A stretch of 64,000 bases of DNA from Isochrysis galbana (Eukaryota; Haptophyta; Isochrysidales; Isochrysidaceae). The DNA is taken from the NCBI GenBank assembly GCA_018136815.1, contig CM030933.1, positions 7,776,284 to 7,840,283 on the forward strand, in the 5' to 3' direction. Both the position numbers and the translations under genes were made by a program. Positions 49,310 through 59,506 of this stretch are shown here, piece after piece (the stretch's first letter is position 1; every line of letters starts with the position of its first letter). The notes under the pieces were generated by a model, which was given only the letters and a program-made list of their open reading frames with translations, ran no database searches and was not told the DNA's origin.

Positions 49310-49450
49310 GTTTGCGGTGACCGAGATAGAGCTCTTGGCTGCCCTGGAATCAATCCTCAATCCGAAATTGGCGACCCTACCTTTGGGGGCGTCGGTTCAA
49401 GTTAGTCGTCGACCACTCTGCGCTGCGATGGCTGCATACCATGAAGGCTA
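49310..49450 (+). pseudogene. Gypsy RNase H fragment
   Basis: TVTEIELLAALESI then, after a shift, GRRFKLVVDHSALRWLHTMK: the same order as residues 1434-1475 of the gypsy polyprotein, in opposite orientation to the element at 52-59 kb. It ends at a GCTAGG next to the hAT fragment. A stranded piece of another copy. Confidence 0.75.
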
Positions 49451-49496
49451 GGGTGTCTAGCAATAAATAATAAATGGCAAGTGAAGTACGACGTCG

Positions 49497-50385
49497 ATGG
49501 AACAGTATACAGTATCCGACATCGAGGATATCAACCACCTCCGCAACATGATCGACGTGAAAAAGCTGCCTCAGTGGCAGCAATGCGTCAAACAGGTGAA
49601 GGCCGGGTTCGCGTATTTGGAGCAACGATTGACAGATCAGTGCGCAGTCCCATACTGTCGCATCCAGAGTATTTTATATACATACTCTAGGCGGATGCGG
49701 TGCTTCTTTCTATCAATGATTGATCAATGTGTAGTGTGTGAGAAAATTGAGTGGGTGTTTTTTTTGCCAATGAGTTGCCTCGAAGCTCCGCCGCATTGCA
49801 CGCCGCATTCGTTCGTTTGTCCTTATTTGTTTCGTTGATTTGTTTGTGCGATGTTGCGTTAGTTTTCGGAGTTTTCTTGTTGGTGAGTGAGTGAGTGATG
49901 TGGGGTGGTGTCTCGTGGGCCCTCGTCGCGATGTAGCGCGCCCTTTCCCCCTCTCTCAAGACTTATCTTCACTCCATGCCCTAGCCCCATTGAGACTTGC
50001 CCCACAATCAAGCGCGAGCTTGATTCGACACATACCACTGCCACTGCAAGAAGCAACACGAGGCCTTGGGCTTACTTAGGACTTAGGGCTTTTGACCCAT
50101 CTTTCGCTTGCTTGCACGCGCGTTGACGCGGCTTTCGTGAGAAAGCTCGAGCTACTCCCACTATTCCTTGGACTCGCCGATCCACTCATTCGAGAGTTGC
50201 CGGTTTACATCACAGCCGCAAGAGGCTTCACCTTCGGCGATCGTAGCGACGTTCAATCTTTCACATCCTCCATCATGAGTGAGTTGGTGGAGGGCAAACC
50301 ACTCTCAGCTTCCAGCTTGGTCAAGAGCGTGCATTACGACGGCGCTTGCCACCTGCAGCCGCTCCTCCACCTTGCAGCTGCCTAG
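49497..50385 (+). pseudogene. hAT transposase fragment interrupted by the 240-bp repeat
   Basis: 49530-49666 encodes LPQWQQCVKQVKAGFAYLEQ then RLTDQCAVPYC, matching the hAT at 7690-7625. The match resumes at about 50088 with LRAFDPSFACLHARVDAAFV, which in the 7-kb copy follows directly. The interruption includes the 240-bp repeat (49667-49890) and 200 further bases. Codons after 50280 drift off. Confidence 0.7.
49667..49890. repeat. About 240-bp dispersed repeat (copy 2)
   Basis: GCATCCAGAGTATTTTATAT and CTAGGCGGATGCGGTGCTTC, then the shared tail GTGCGATGTTGCGTTAGTTT and CTTGTTGGTGAGTGAGTGAG. About 85 percent similar to 18440-18690 by eye. Located inside a hAT transposase reading frame. Confidence 0.65.
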
Positions 50386-51424
50386 CTCTAGCCCTGGCTG
50401 CTCTCAAGTCCTCCTTCTTCTTCCTCACCTTAGCACGTCGCTGCTCCTGCAAACTAGCAAGCGCGCCCCTTCGCCGTGCGCAGCACTTGCTTCTTGCGCT
50501 TGAATGCTGGCTAAGATATCGTCATCTGATGAATCATCATGGTTGCCATTGACTTCGCTCCCACTCAACTCGTCTTCATGCTCATCCTTGTCAACGCTCT
50601 CCTCCACCTCCTCACTTTCCTCCGTGCTGGCTCTGGGCGAGCTCTCTCAACCGCCGTCGCCCTAGGCTCGTGTGAGCGGTGCTCCCGCCGGTGCCATGCC
50701 TCCCTCCAGCCCCGGCACTCCCTGTGCTCAGCCCTCCGTGAGCACGGTCGCCCCTGGAGAGCCCCATCCCCTGTCTCAACAATCATTAGAGCCACAGTCC
50801 ACAGCCACAGCCACTCCACTCCGCCAGTCACACCACGGATGGCTGCATTCGACGAGATTTCGGCGCGCGGCCTGCCCGATTGGCGTGGCTGTTCGGCTTG
50901 CCCCTGTGTATTTGGCGTCTGGGGGGGGCCCTAATCTGGATGGATCGTCGAAAACGGGCACGCGCCGCGCCCGGTCTCGATTTGAAGTTCAGCTTTTCGG
51001 CCCTTTGCGACTTTAGCTTCTTTTGTTGGTATTTGGTTACGAGAAGCACTTTAGCTGGCCCTCTTTTGACGGAACGCGACTTCGTTTTGTTTTGCGTTTT
51101 GTTGTGGGGGCCCAAGGGTCAAGGGGGGGGGTCTTGGTCCTAATGGGCCCCGGATATGTGCTTGTTGGGTGTATAGGGAACTTTCTACCGAAAAAAATTC
51201 TCAAACTTTCTCAACCCTGACAAGGTCATTTTCTTACCCCTAATAAAAAACCCTGTTTAACCGCCCTATAGCCTATTGTCGAGTCGAGCGGAGCCGGAGG
51301 GCTCTGAGCCACTCCGTCGCGAGCAGCACCGGCGGCTAGCGCGGCGCTTTGGCCCTCCTCCCCACCGGGAGTCGGGTGAATGAAATTCTGGACTGGGTCG
51401 GGCAACCCCATTCGGGTGTATGGA
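50386..51424. repeat. Repeat fragments between hAT remnant and LTR
   Basis: 50835-51010 is a diverged copy of the 25.4-kb tandem unit (TTCGACGAGATTTCGGCGCG, GGATGGATCGTCGAAAACGG). 51048-51075 (AGCTGGCCCTCTTTTGACGG) also occurs at 32282-32302. An acidic frame on the minus strand (50607-50430, EESVDKDEHEDELSGSEVNG) may be transposon-derived. Confidence 0.45.
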
Positions 51425-52598
51425 CAGGGAACGAACGGCGAACGAAGGACTGTGGGGCGGCGAGGCGCTCCTAGCGGCCCTAGTGTGATGGGTTGTAAGA
51501 GATTGTTAGACCTACAAAGAACTCTTCCCTCAGGGAGGGAGCCTAGGCTGCTTGAGTGCAGCGACGCAGCGAACAACGACGGACAACGGAGCTGAGAACA
51601 ACAGGATACACCGACTCACGAACACACCGGAATCATTCACCCAAACAAAGCAAATTATCAAGCAACCGCGACCCCAAATCACCGATAACTCAAACACGTC
51701 GCGAGAGACGGAGAGAGAGAGCGAGAGAGAGAGAGACTCCGCAGCGACGGCCGGAGCGTGTCTCCGTTGTAACTTCCCACGTAGCGGAGAGTCCGAAGGG
51801 GAGCGTCCTGTCGCGCGACCACGGCGATCACTTTGGATACAGATCGCGACGAGATATCTTCACGACCGAATAAATCTTGCCGTTGAGCGTGAACCTTCTA
51901 GACGCTTCTAACGAACAACCCTGAGTAGCAACCAAGGGGAAGAAACACCAAAGGGGCCAAGGCTTGCATGTAACTTGCATCAAGGGGAAAGATTCCCTCA
52001 CCTAGGAAGCGAACCTACACCGATCTCCAAGGGGAGATGGCAAATTAAACCTCAAATCTCGAGCGGCTAGAGCAACCGACTCGCTCGCCAAAACCTTGAC
52101 CGAGAAGAAAGAAGCAAGGACCTACAAGCCAAGGGTAGCGGACCTAGGGAATGTGAGAGGAAATTTCCGAACGCCAACGCCAAACGCCGAACGCGGGAAG
52201 GCAACGAAACCCTAACCAGGCCAAGCAGAACCTACGAAGAACAGGCCTGGACGACAACGAAAGTGAGCAGGTCCCAAGAAAGAACCGGAACCCAACAAGA
52301 AACGACAAGCCTTGCAAGAAGCTAAACAAGCCTTCACAAGGTAACCTGAGAGCCTGAGACAAGCGCGCAGCGAGTGACAGGCGACCTGGCTCCTTTGGGT
52401 CAAGATTGCCCGAAAGGAGGAAACCTGGAATCTAGACCTGACAAACAGGCTAGAAGGAACGAAACGAGAACTCGAATTCTAGATTGCTAGGGACGAACCC
52501 TACCAACCTAGGTATGCCTGAGCTTCACCGTGTGGCCGCACGGCGAAGGACCTGGAATCAAGAGCCTGGAAATCGCATCATCTGGGATGAATGCGACA
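51425..52598 (-). mobile_element. 3' LTR of the gypsy element
   Basis: On the minus strand it starts TGTCGCATTCATCCCAGATG at 52598, directly preceded by AGTCGGGGGG (a plausible polypurine tract), and runs about 1174 bases. Full-length similarity to 27747-30584 minus its insertions defines the extent. The exact 3' terminus and target duplication are uncertain because the copies diverge there. It contains the empty sites for both insertions found in the other LTR. Confidence 0.8.
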
Positions 52599-52975
52599 CC
52601 CCCCGACTAAGATCGAGACGTCTCCCGATGTCGAGCGGTGAACCTGGAAACAGAGACCTGGAAACTGGAACCTGAGCTGACCAGAGGTCAGAATCGGAAC
52701 AAGAAGCAACGGAACATAGCGAGCAAAACTTGGAGACAAGAACACCCTTTGGATCCAAAGCGAGCACGAAATCGGCGGCTTAACGCGGCGGCCTCTTTCG
52801 TACGCACTGCCCCACCCACTTCTCCCTTTTACAGGAGCTTTGCTCGGGTGTTGCGCCGGGTGTAGAGCGCAGGCAGCACGCGTTCATCACCTCCATGATT
52901 CGCTCTTGAACTCGGAGCCCTAGCCGAGGCGTGGGGCTAGCCTAGAGGGACGGGTCCCTTACCCAAGACATGGGA

Positions 52976-55900
52976 TCAACGGGAGTGGAGCCTGGAGCGA
53001 GTGCGCGAAGACGGCGCATCGAGAACGGGAGGAAGAGGAGTATCCCTGGCCGACGAAGAAGTTGCTTCCGGGGACTCAACATCTTCTGGACAAGTCTCTT
53101 CGACGGAGCGATCATAATCATCAAGCAAATCAGAACAACGACGGAGCAACTCGGAACGAGGCTCCCAGGTGGCTTCTCGAAGAGAATAGCCACGCCACTT
53201 CACGAGGTACTCGATAGAATCGCCATGGCTACGACGATCGAGCAACTTTTCAACGATGTACTCGTCGTCAGCCAGCGGCTCTTCATCAACGAAAGTATGA
53301 TACGGCCGGAGGTTCGAGATGTGCACCTCCTCCTTGACTAACCGGTTCTCCAGATCACGGAGTCGGTACCTAGTGTCGGACAGAGCCTCTACGACGCGGT
53401 AGGGACCCGAGTAGATGAATTGCAACTTGTTGGCATGGCCTGGTAATCGCATGCAGACGCGATCCCCAGGTTCGAAACGAGCTGGTCTTTGAGACTTGAT
53501 CGTAGCGTCACGGACCGACTCAGCCTGAGCGGCTAGGGTAGCCTCGAGAGCGCTGGACCAAGAGAGGCGGAGGCTCGCATTGAGCCTGGATGCGTACGAG
53601 CGAACGTCGGCGGACGCCGCCTCGAGAGCAGTTGGCGAAACAGACTTCGGATCAGAGAGTTGAGCGGGCAGACGCAGCTCACGCCCAAAGATCGAAGACG
53701 CTGGAGACCGGGAGGTGACACGACCGGAAGAAGCCCTCAACGAGAGGAGTAGGAACGGCAAATGGTCGACCCAATGACCGCCACCCTCGTTCGAGGCGCG
53801 CATCAAACGAATGAGCGTTTGCTGAGCGCGTTCGACGAAGCCTACACCCTCATGTCGATACGGCTCTGTACTCGACAAATCAGTCCCGGTGAGCTCCAGA
53901 ATACGCGAAACAAGAACCGAACAAAGATTCGAACCGGCGTCGGTCCGAAGCTGCCTAGGGACTCCATAACGCGTCACAATCAAGCGGATGAACATGTCCA
54001 AGGCCACCTCCGACGAAGGATCCCCATTCGAAGGCTCAGCCTCAATCCATCGAGTGAGCGAGTCGATGAAGACGACCAGCTTGTCGTAACCCGAGACTCC
54101 AGGCACGAAGTTGTGAGTGGGAGCCAGCGAGAGCACGTCGCAGTAGACCACATCAAAGGGGTAGGTACCCACGGAGAGACCGGAGGGCGACGCTAGAGCC
54201 CTAGGTAGCGGCTTGGCGAGGGTGCACTCGTGGCATTCCCGGACGTAGGACGCAACGTCGGAAGACATGCCAGGCCAGTATACCCGAGTACGAAGAAGAC
54301 CGGACATACGAGAAACTCCAAGGTGACCGGAGCGATCGTGGTAGGCAAAGAGGTAGCGAGACCGCAACGAGGGCGGAACATAGAGCACTAGCGAGTCCGG
54401 GTCGGTGGAGTCAAGGACGGTGCGATAGTAGACGAGCCCATCGTGAACGACGAAACGGCGAAACATCTTGGATTGCTGAGCGGGAACGGGAGCGACAGAA
54501 CTGGAACACGAATCATCTTCGGCAATGGGGCCTGAGGCGGCGGCCGGCGGAGGCGACCCTAGGCCTGATGGCTCGTGATTGACCGTCTCTCCTGAGCCTA
54601 GGAGTGGCTCTACGAACGGATCTTCCGCCAGGGCCGCTCTCATCTCTTCGGAAGTCGGCGTACCCGGGGCCAAATAACTGGACTGGATGGCGGGCCCGGA
54701 ATCGGAGGCTCGACGACGAGATCGGTCCAAAGCTTGAAGCCCTCGCGCCGTAGCTACGGAGCGCGTGATGGCAGCCACCGGATGAGACCGTTCATGCTCG
54801 GCTAGAGACTCTGAGCCAGGCTCACGTACCGCTAACGACGCTGGGCCGGCGAGTGGTTCGTCTTCGTGTTCCGGCTCCAGGGATTCTAGCCGGGACAGCC
54901 CGTCAGCATCCTGATGAACAGCTCCTGGTTTATGTTCGACATCGAACCGGTACTCAGCCAACTTGAGAGCCCACCGAGTCAGCCGAGAGGCTGGCCCACC
55001 GGCTACTTGATCCTTCATGGTATGCAGCCATCGCAGCGCGGAGTGGTCGACGACTAACTTGAACCGACGCCCCCAAAGGTAGGGTCGCCAATTTCGGATT
55101 GATTCCAGGGCAGCCAAGAGCTCAATCTCGGTCACCGTCCAATGGCGTTCGGCCGAGGTGAGACTGCGAGCGTAGTACCCAACGACTCGTTCACGGTTAT
55201 CGTCTCCTAGCTGCGAGAGGATGCCGGCGATACCCAACTTGCTAGCCCCATCGGTCTTGACGATGAAGGGCCGATCATCCCTGGGTGGAGTCAAGACGGG
55301 CTCCGAAGTGATCGCTGTCTTGAGCTCTTGGATAGCTCGGCGACACTCCTCGGACTGGGACTCCTTTGCCACGTCACAGCCCTTCCGCGTGAGGGCAGTG
55401 AGAGGAGCAGCCTTAGCGGCGAATTGGCGAATGAATCGACGATAGTAGGAGCAAAGGCCGAGGAAAGATCGAACCGCTTCCAAGGAGTTGATGGATGACG
55501 GGTCGATGTCGGCGACAGCTGCGACCTTCTTCGGGTCCATCTTGAGACCTTCCCTCGAGACAACGTGACCGAGGTACTCCGTAGAGGTGGCAAAGAAGAC
55601 ACACTTGGACATCTTGCAGGTCAGGCCGGCCCACTCTAGCCGCTCGAGAACTAGGTCTAGCCGGTGAAGCATTTGCTCGAACGAAGCCTGTGCCCTGGCC
55701 TCTTCGGAAGGACCCACGCCCGTTGACCAGATGCCCACATCATCGAGGTAAGGCATGCAGATCTCCCACGCTAGCGCACCGAGAACGATGTCCATCAAGC
55801 GGCACATGTAGGAGGGACCTGATTGGATGCCGAACGGTAGAAAGTTGAACTCGTATTTGCCGCGGTGGGTGGTGAAAGCGGTGATATGTTTGTGCGATTC

Positions 55901-58900
55901 TTTGATCGGGATGCCCCAAAAACCAGAGGCTAAATCGAGAGTACATAAAAAGAGAGAACTGAGCGGCCCTTGGCCGGACGCTAGCCTATCAATAGCCTCT
56001 ACAATGAGGGGTAGAGGGCTATCCTCGACGCGTAGCTTGGCGTTAGTGTCGCGGTAGTCCACGCAGAATCGAACGGAGCCATCTTTCTTGCTGACCAGGA
56101 CTACTCGGGAAGCCCAAGCCGAATTTGACTTGCGAATAATGCCGGCGGCTTCCATCTTGGCTACCTCCTCTTCTATGATGAGCTCGCCTGCGCGGCCCAC
56201 TCTAGACGGAGCGTGCCGGTGAGGAACAGCGCCGGGGTTGAGTGGCAACTCCACCTCGAGAACGTGCGTATGGTTTGGAGCCCCCGGGTGCAACGCGAAA
56301 GCTTTGATGCGCCGGGCCAAGAGTTGGCGTACTTCTTCTCGTTGATCGTCGGAAAGAAGCCGGTCTGGATCGATGGTGGCTGAGTCGAGTAGAGATCGTT
56401 GCTCCTCGCTCAGCGCGGTGACAGGGTCACCATCCCCCTCGCTTCCATTCGGAGTCCAGCCCCGGTGCAACTTGAAACGCACCTGGAGCGAAGCTATCGG
56501 ATGCAGAGACGGCAGGGTCAGCGCATCGACTCCGGTGTGGACGATCGTCACCGCGATGCGATGATCGTCCGTGGGCGTGACCACCGTGGGCATTACGAGA
56601 GGAGACGAATCGAGAGCCTCGCGATTTGGTAGGCGGTCGACCAGCATCGCGCAGTCCGAATGATCTCGGAGAGCTAGCGGAACCCTGACCCAGATGGTTG
56701 CGCGGTGGAAGGCAGGAATCGTCACCGCTTGCTCCGTGTAGAGAAGATATTCGGACGAGGTAGACGCCGGAGCTTTGGCCGCAAACTCGTCGGCTGACTC
56801 AAAGAGAGGTGTATAGAGTGGCTGCCTAGCATCAGCAGCAGCCTCACCCTCCGATCCGGCCGGGACCTCTCGTGTTGCCGTCGACCTCTCCAGAAAGTCG
56901 ACAGTCAGCGGCTGACCGGGTGACATCGAGATAGCTCCGACGAAGCCGGAGTCCGCGACTGGGGGCGGCGCCGTGGAAACTCTGACTACACATTCGGAAA
57001 GGACTCTTGAAGAGTCATCTGAATCGCCAGAGGCCGGACGGAGGCGGAGGCTTCCTTCCGAGCTCGCGGCGTCGAGAGAAATGGTAGCGGAGTGGGCGGC
57101 CAAAAAATCGTTCCCGAGCAGAAGCATCGCGTTTCCTTCGATGACCGCGAACGAATGACGGAAGAGGCGACCGGACAAGGAGAAGACGAGGCTAGCCCGG
57201 CCCCTAGTGATGAGAGGAAGGCCGTCCGGCCCATGTAGGTTGGGGACGGTAGCGTCCGATACGCGTTCGACGCAAGCGTCTTCAGGTAGTCGATCGAGAA
57301 GAGCAGTGGTGATTACTGACGGGCCCGCTCCAGTGTCAGCCAGGGTGCTGTTCACCGTGAGGGCAACGTCCGGGAGAACGAACCCTTGAGCTGCGCGGTC
57401 GCCATCGGCACGGCAGACCACGAGATCGCGGACATAGAGGCAGTGACGAGGGTAGAGCGGGGGCGGCGTGTCCGCGATAGATTCCACCGGAAGTGAGGTT
57501 CCGGCTCCGGGTGACAGGGTGGTTGGATTGGAGGCTAGCCTGGACGGAGAAGATTCATCGACGTGGGGCACTCGCTCGATAGCGGCGGCCACCGTCTGCG
57601 GCACGAATGGTATTGAGGAGTGTGGGGATGCCTTTGCTGAATTAGAGGGGTTAGGCACGCCATCATAGCCTAGATGCCGAGGTTGATCCATTTGGCGTGA
57701 CCATTCCTTCTCCAGGGACTTCTGCAAGTCAGTCTTCGGAAGCTTCGACAACTCGGAAAAACCGGCAGCACTGAGGCCCCTAGCGGCAGCCCCATCGCCA
57801 CACAATGCCTGTGGAGTACCCTCTCCGTCGGCGGCGTCGGAGGGCTTGGTCTTGAGGGCCTGCATGCTCCGGTGTTCTGGAGTCTCGGGCGTATCATCTT
57901 CTCCCGAGTCCAGCCCAACATCCCCGTTTTCAAGTGGCCTTTCGGCTACGACCGAACCGGTCGGTTCGGCCACTCCTTCGTCGCCAGCCGTGAAGGAGGC
58001 GCTCGGAGATAGTGCATTGATGCCTTGAGAGCCCAGTCGAGACAAGATGGAAGGTTCCGACGGCTCCGCAGCTGCCGCTTGCTCAGCGATTTCTTGGGCG
58101 ATGGAAGGCGTGACATCCTGCCACCGATGGACCCCCGAAATTACATCACGGTCGAAGACCTGCCACTTGCTGCGGCGCTTCTTCACCGTGTTTGGAGGGC
58201 CTGGCGTTGTAGAGCGGTCCCTTATGGGCCACTCCCACGGCGTGAAGCAGTCCACTTCCGCCACGGTCCCGTCTTGCGATGCGTTGGTTTCCGAGTCCTT
58301 CCGATGAAGCAGGCGAGACGCATCGGCAACGGGGCCCGCGTCTGAGATCACGACAACCGAATCAGACACTGGCGAACCGCTGGGAGGCGTGAGGTGAGAG
58401 CTAGAAGCTGCCTCGCCTCTCCCCTCCATGAAGCGAGCCAGAGCCGTCCTCGGCTCAGCCAGTTCGAAACCGGTCGAGCAAAGCGAGGGGCGTTCTCTCA
58501 AGCTGGCAGCTGCTTGGGAAATTGCCCAGTCCACCGTGAAGTTGAGCGAACGCGACGCCTTGGCTTTGCGCGCATAACGGCGCAAGACCGGCATCCACTG
58601 GGCCGCCATTGCACCGGCAATGCCCACGTAGGTGCGGCTGCGAAGGGCGCCACGGTGGGGCGACGGCGATAGATCCGCCATAGCGGATAGACGTCCCTCG
58701 ACAATCTTCGAAGGCTGCAAGGACGGGAGTGAAGCCGTCAGGTACAGGCCAGTTGCTTTTTGATGGCCCGTGCCGTGCTGCCACGGCTGCACAAACTGCC
58801 GCGGTCGCAACCCCCCGACTAAGGCGGAGGCTTCCGCGTGCATTCGAGGATTTTCGACGGCAACGAAAGGCGCGTCGGCGCTCGCCATGGCGAGGAAGAC

Positions 58901-59506
58901 TCTAGCGGCGGATTCGAGAGCCTGGCGTCGTCCCGGCTCCCGATCGAGCCACTGGCAACTCACCGCCGACAAATACGTGCACGGCGGATGCGCGACCACG
59001 AGGTCCCAACCGAGGTTTTGAATGTGAAGAGCATCTCCGCAGAAGTGGGGAATGTAGTCGATCTCCGACGGTCGTAGATCGCACGTCGCGACGTGCGCTC
59101 CGGCGAGTAGGAACATCGAAGACACGACCCCGCTAGCTTCACCGACGACTAGAACGCGGGGTGGAGGAATCCCCTCGGCCGCGTCGAGCGTCACGGCGTC
59201 GTGGATCGCCGCTAACTCAGCGCAAAGCTCGTCAAAATGCGTCGGCAGTACGGCAGCGGGTGATGAATGAGTGCTCGCGTGCGGCCGCCGCAAGGCTAGA
59301 GCAGCTTCGGCGAGATGGCGGGGCAAGATGACGGAGGAACCGCTAGCCCGGGCACGGGAGGCGGCTAACATTTGGAGCTCGCGCGTAGGGGCGCGGGCAG
59401 CTTCAGTAGACTTGGCGGCCGAGGAACAACCAACCACGGCGATCCGGTGGATGGCCTCGGCAGTAGAATTCAGGGGGAGGGGGTCGTCGCCTGAAGTTTC
59501 GGTGGG
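52976..59506 (-). CDS. Ty3/gypsy polyprotein with N-terminal methyltransferase-like domain
   Basis: Open from just after a TAG (59509-59507) to 52976; numbering below starts at the GTG at 59437 (2153 residues). Order: methyltransferase-like domain about 93-290, with RVLVVGEASGVVSS (degenerate motif I), DLVVAHPPCTYLS (PPC, 151-153), VAVENPRMH (ENP, 195-197) and RTYVGIAGAMAAQW (268-281); a 400-residue disordered linker; retropepsin ADTGAG (700-705) and LLLGNDFL; reverse transcriptase with YLDD (1230-1233); RNase H (KTDGAS, TEIELLAALES); integrase zinc finger H1700/H1705/C1735/C1738; integrase core D1767, D1833, E1869 (spacing D-x35-E); GPY/F-like region; chromodomain about 2058-2110 (EYLVKWRGY, TWEP). 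All catalytic motifs are intact and there are no stops, so it may be active. The chromodomain would guide insertion to chromatin. No ATG precedes the methyltransferase, so expression from an upstream gag frame is likely. No nucleocapsid knuckle is seen in this frame. Confidence 0.93.
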   Translation of the reverse strand, partial: PTETSGDDPLPLNSTAEAIHRIAVVGCSSAAKSTEAARAPTRELQMLAASRARASGSSVILPRHLAEAALALRRPHASTHSSPAAVLPTHFDELCAELAAIHDAVTLDAAEGIPPPRVLVVGEASGVVSSMFLLAGAHVATCDLRPSEIDYIPHFCGDALHIQNLGWDLVVAHPPCTYLSAVSCQWLDREPGRRQALESAARVFLAMASADAPFVAVENPRMHAEASALVGGLRPRQFVQPWQHGTGHQKATGLYLTASLPSLQPSKIVEGRLSAMADLSPSPHRGALRSRTYVGIAGAMAAQWMPVLRRYARKAKASRSLNFTVDWAISQAAASLRERPSLCSTGFELAEPRTALARFMEGRGEAASSSHLTPPSGSPVSDSVVVISDAGPVADASRLLHRKDSETNASQDGTVAEVDCFTPWEWPIRDRSTTPGPPNTVKKRRSKWQVFDRDVISGVHRWQDVTPSIAQEIAEQAAAAEPSEPSILSRLGSQGINALSPSASFTAGDEGVAEPTGSVVAERPLENGDVGLDSGEDDTPETPEHRSMQALKTKPSDAADGEGTPQALCGDGAAARGLSAAGFSELSKLPKTDLQKSLEKEWSRQMDQPRHLGYDGVPNPSNSAKASPHSSIPFVPQTVAAAIERVPHVDESSPSRLASNPTTLSPGAGTSLPVESIADTPPPLYPRHCLYVRDLVVCRADGDRAAQGFVLPDVALTVNSTLADTGAGPSVITTALLDRLPEDACVERVSDATVPNLHGPDGLPLITRGRASLVFSLSGRLFRHSFAVIEGNAMLLLGNDFLAAHSATISLDAASSEGSLRLRPASGDSDDSSRVLSECVVRVSTAPPPVADSGFVGAISMSPGQPLTVDFLERSTATREVPAGSEGEAAADARQPLYTPLFESADEFAAKAPASTSSEYLLYTEQAVTIPAFHRATIWVRVPLALRDHSDCAMLVDRLPNREALDSSPLVMPTVVTPTDDHRIAVTIVHTGVDALTLPSLHPIASLQVRFKLHRGWTPNGSEGDGDPVTALSEEQRSLLDSATIDPDRLLSDDQREEVRQLLARRIKAFALHPGAPNHTHVLEVELPLNPGAVPHRHAPSRVGRAGELIIEEEVAKMEAAGIIRKSNSAWASRVVLVSKKDGSVRFCVDYRDTNAKLRVEDSPLPLIVEAIDRLASGQGPLSSLFLCTLDLASGFWGIPIKESHKHITAFTTHRGKYEFNFLPFGIQSGPSYMCRLMDIVLGALAWEICMPYLDDVGIWSTGVGPSEEARAQASFEQMLHRLDLVLERLEWAGLTCKMSKCVFFATSTEYLGHVVSREGLKMDPKKVAAVADIDPSSINSLEAVRSFLGLCSYYRRFIRQFAAKAAPLTALTRKGCDVAKESQSEECRRAIQELKTAITSEPVLTPPRDDRPFIVKTDGASKLGIAGILSQLGDDNRERVVGYYARSLTSAERHWTVTEIELLAALESIRNWRPYLWGRRFKLVVDHSALRWLHTMKDQVAGGPASRLTRWALKLAEYRFDVEHKPGAVHQDADGLSRLESLEPEHEDEPLAGPASLAVREPGSESLAEHERSHPVAAITRSVATARGLQALDRSRRRASDSGPAIQSSYLAPGTPTSEEMRAALAEDPFVEPLLGSGETVNHEPSGLGSPPPAAASGPIAEDDSCSSSVAPVPAQQSKMFRRFVVHDGLVYYRTVLDSTDPDSLVLYVPPSLRSRYLFAYHDRSGHLGVSRMSGLLRTRVYWPGMSSDVASYVRECHECTLAKPLPRALASPSGLSVGTYPFDVVYCDVLSLAPTHNFVPGVSGYDKLVVFIDSLTRWIEAEPSNGDPSSEVALDMFIRLIVTRYGVPRQLRTDAGSNLCSVLVSRILELTGTDLSSTEPYRHEGVGFVERAQQTLIRLMRASNEGGGHWVDHLPFLLLSLRASSGRVTSRSPASSIFGRELRLPAQLSDPKSVSPTALEAASADVRSYASRLNASLRLSWSSALEATLAAQAESVRDATIKSQRPARFEPGDRVCMRLPGHANKLQFIYSGPYRVVEALSDTRYRLRDLENRLVKEEVHISNLRPYHTFVDEEPLADDEYIVEKLLDRRSHGDSIEYLVKWRGYSLREATWEPRSELLRRCSDLLDDYDRSVEETCPEDVESPEATSSSARDTPLPPVLDAPSSRTRSRLHSR

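Noticed and set aside
59437-59437. GTG as the real start of the gypsy polyprotein
   Set aside because: The frame is open upstream to a TAG and has no ATG; a GTG start is implausible in a nuclear mRNA.
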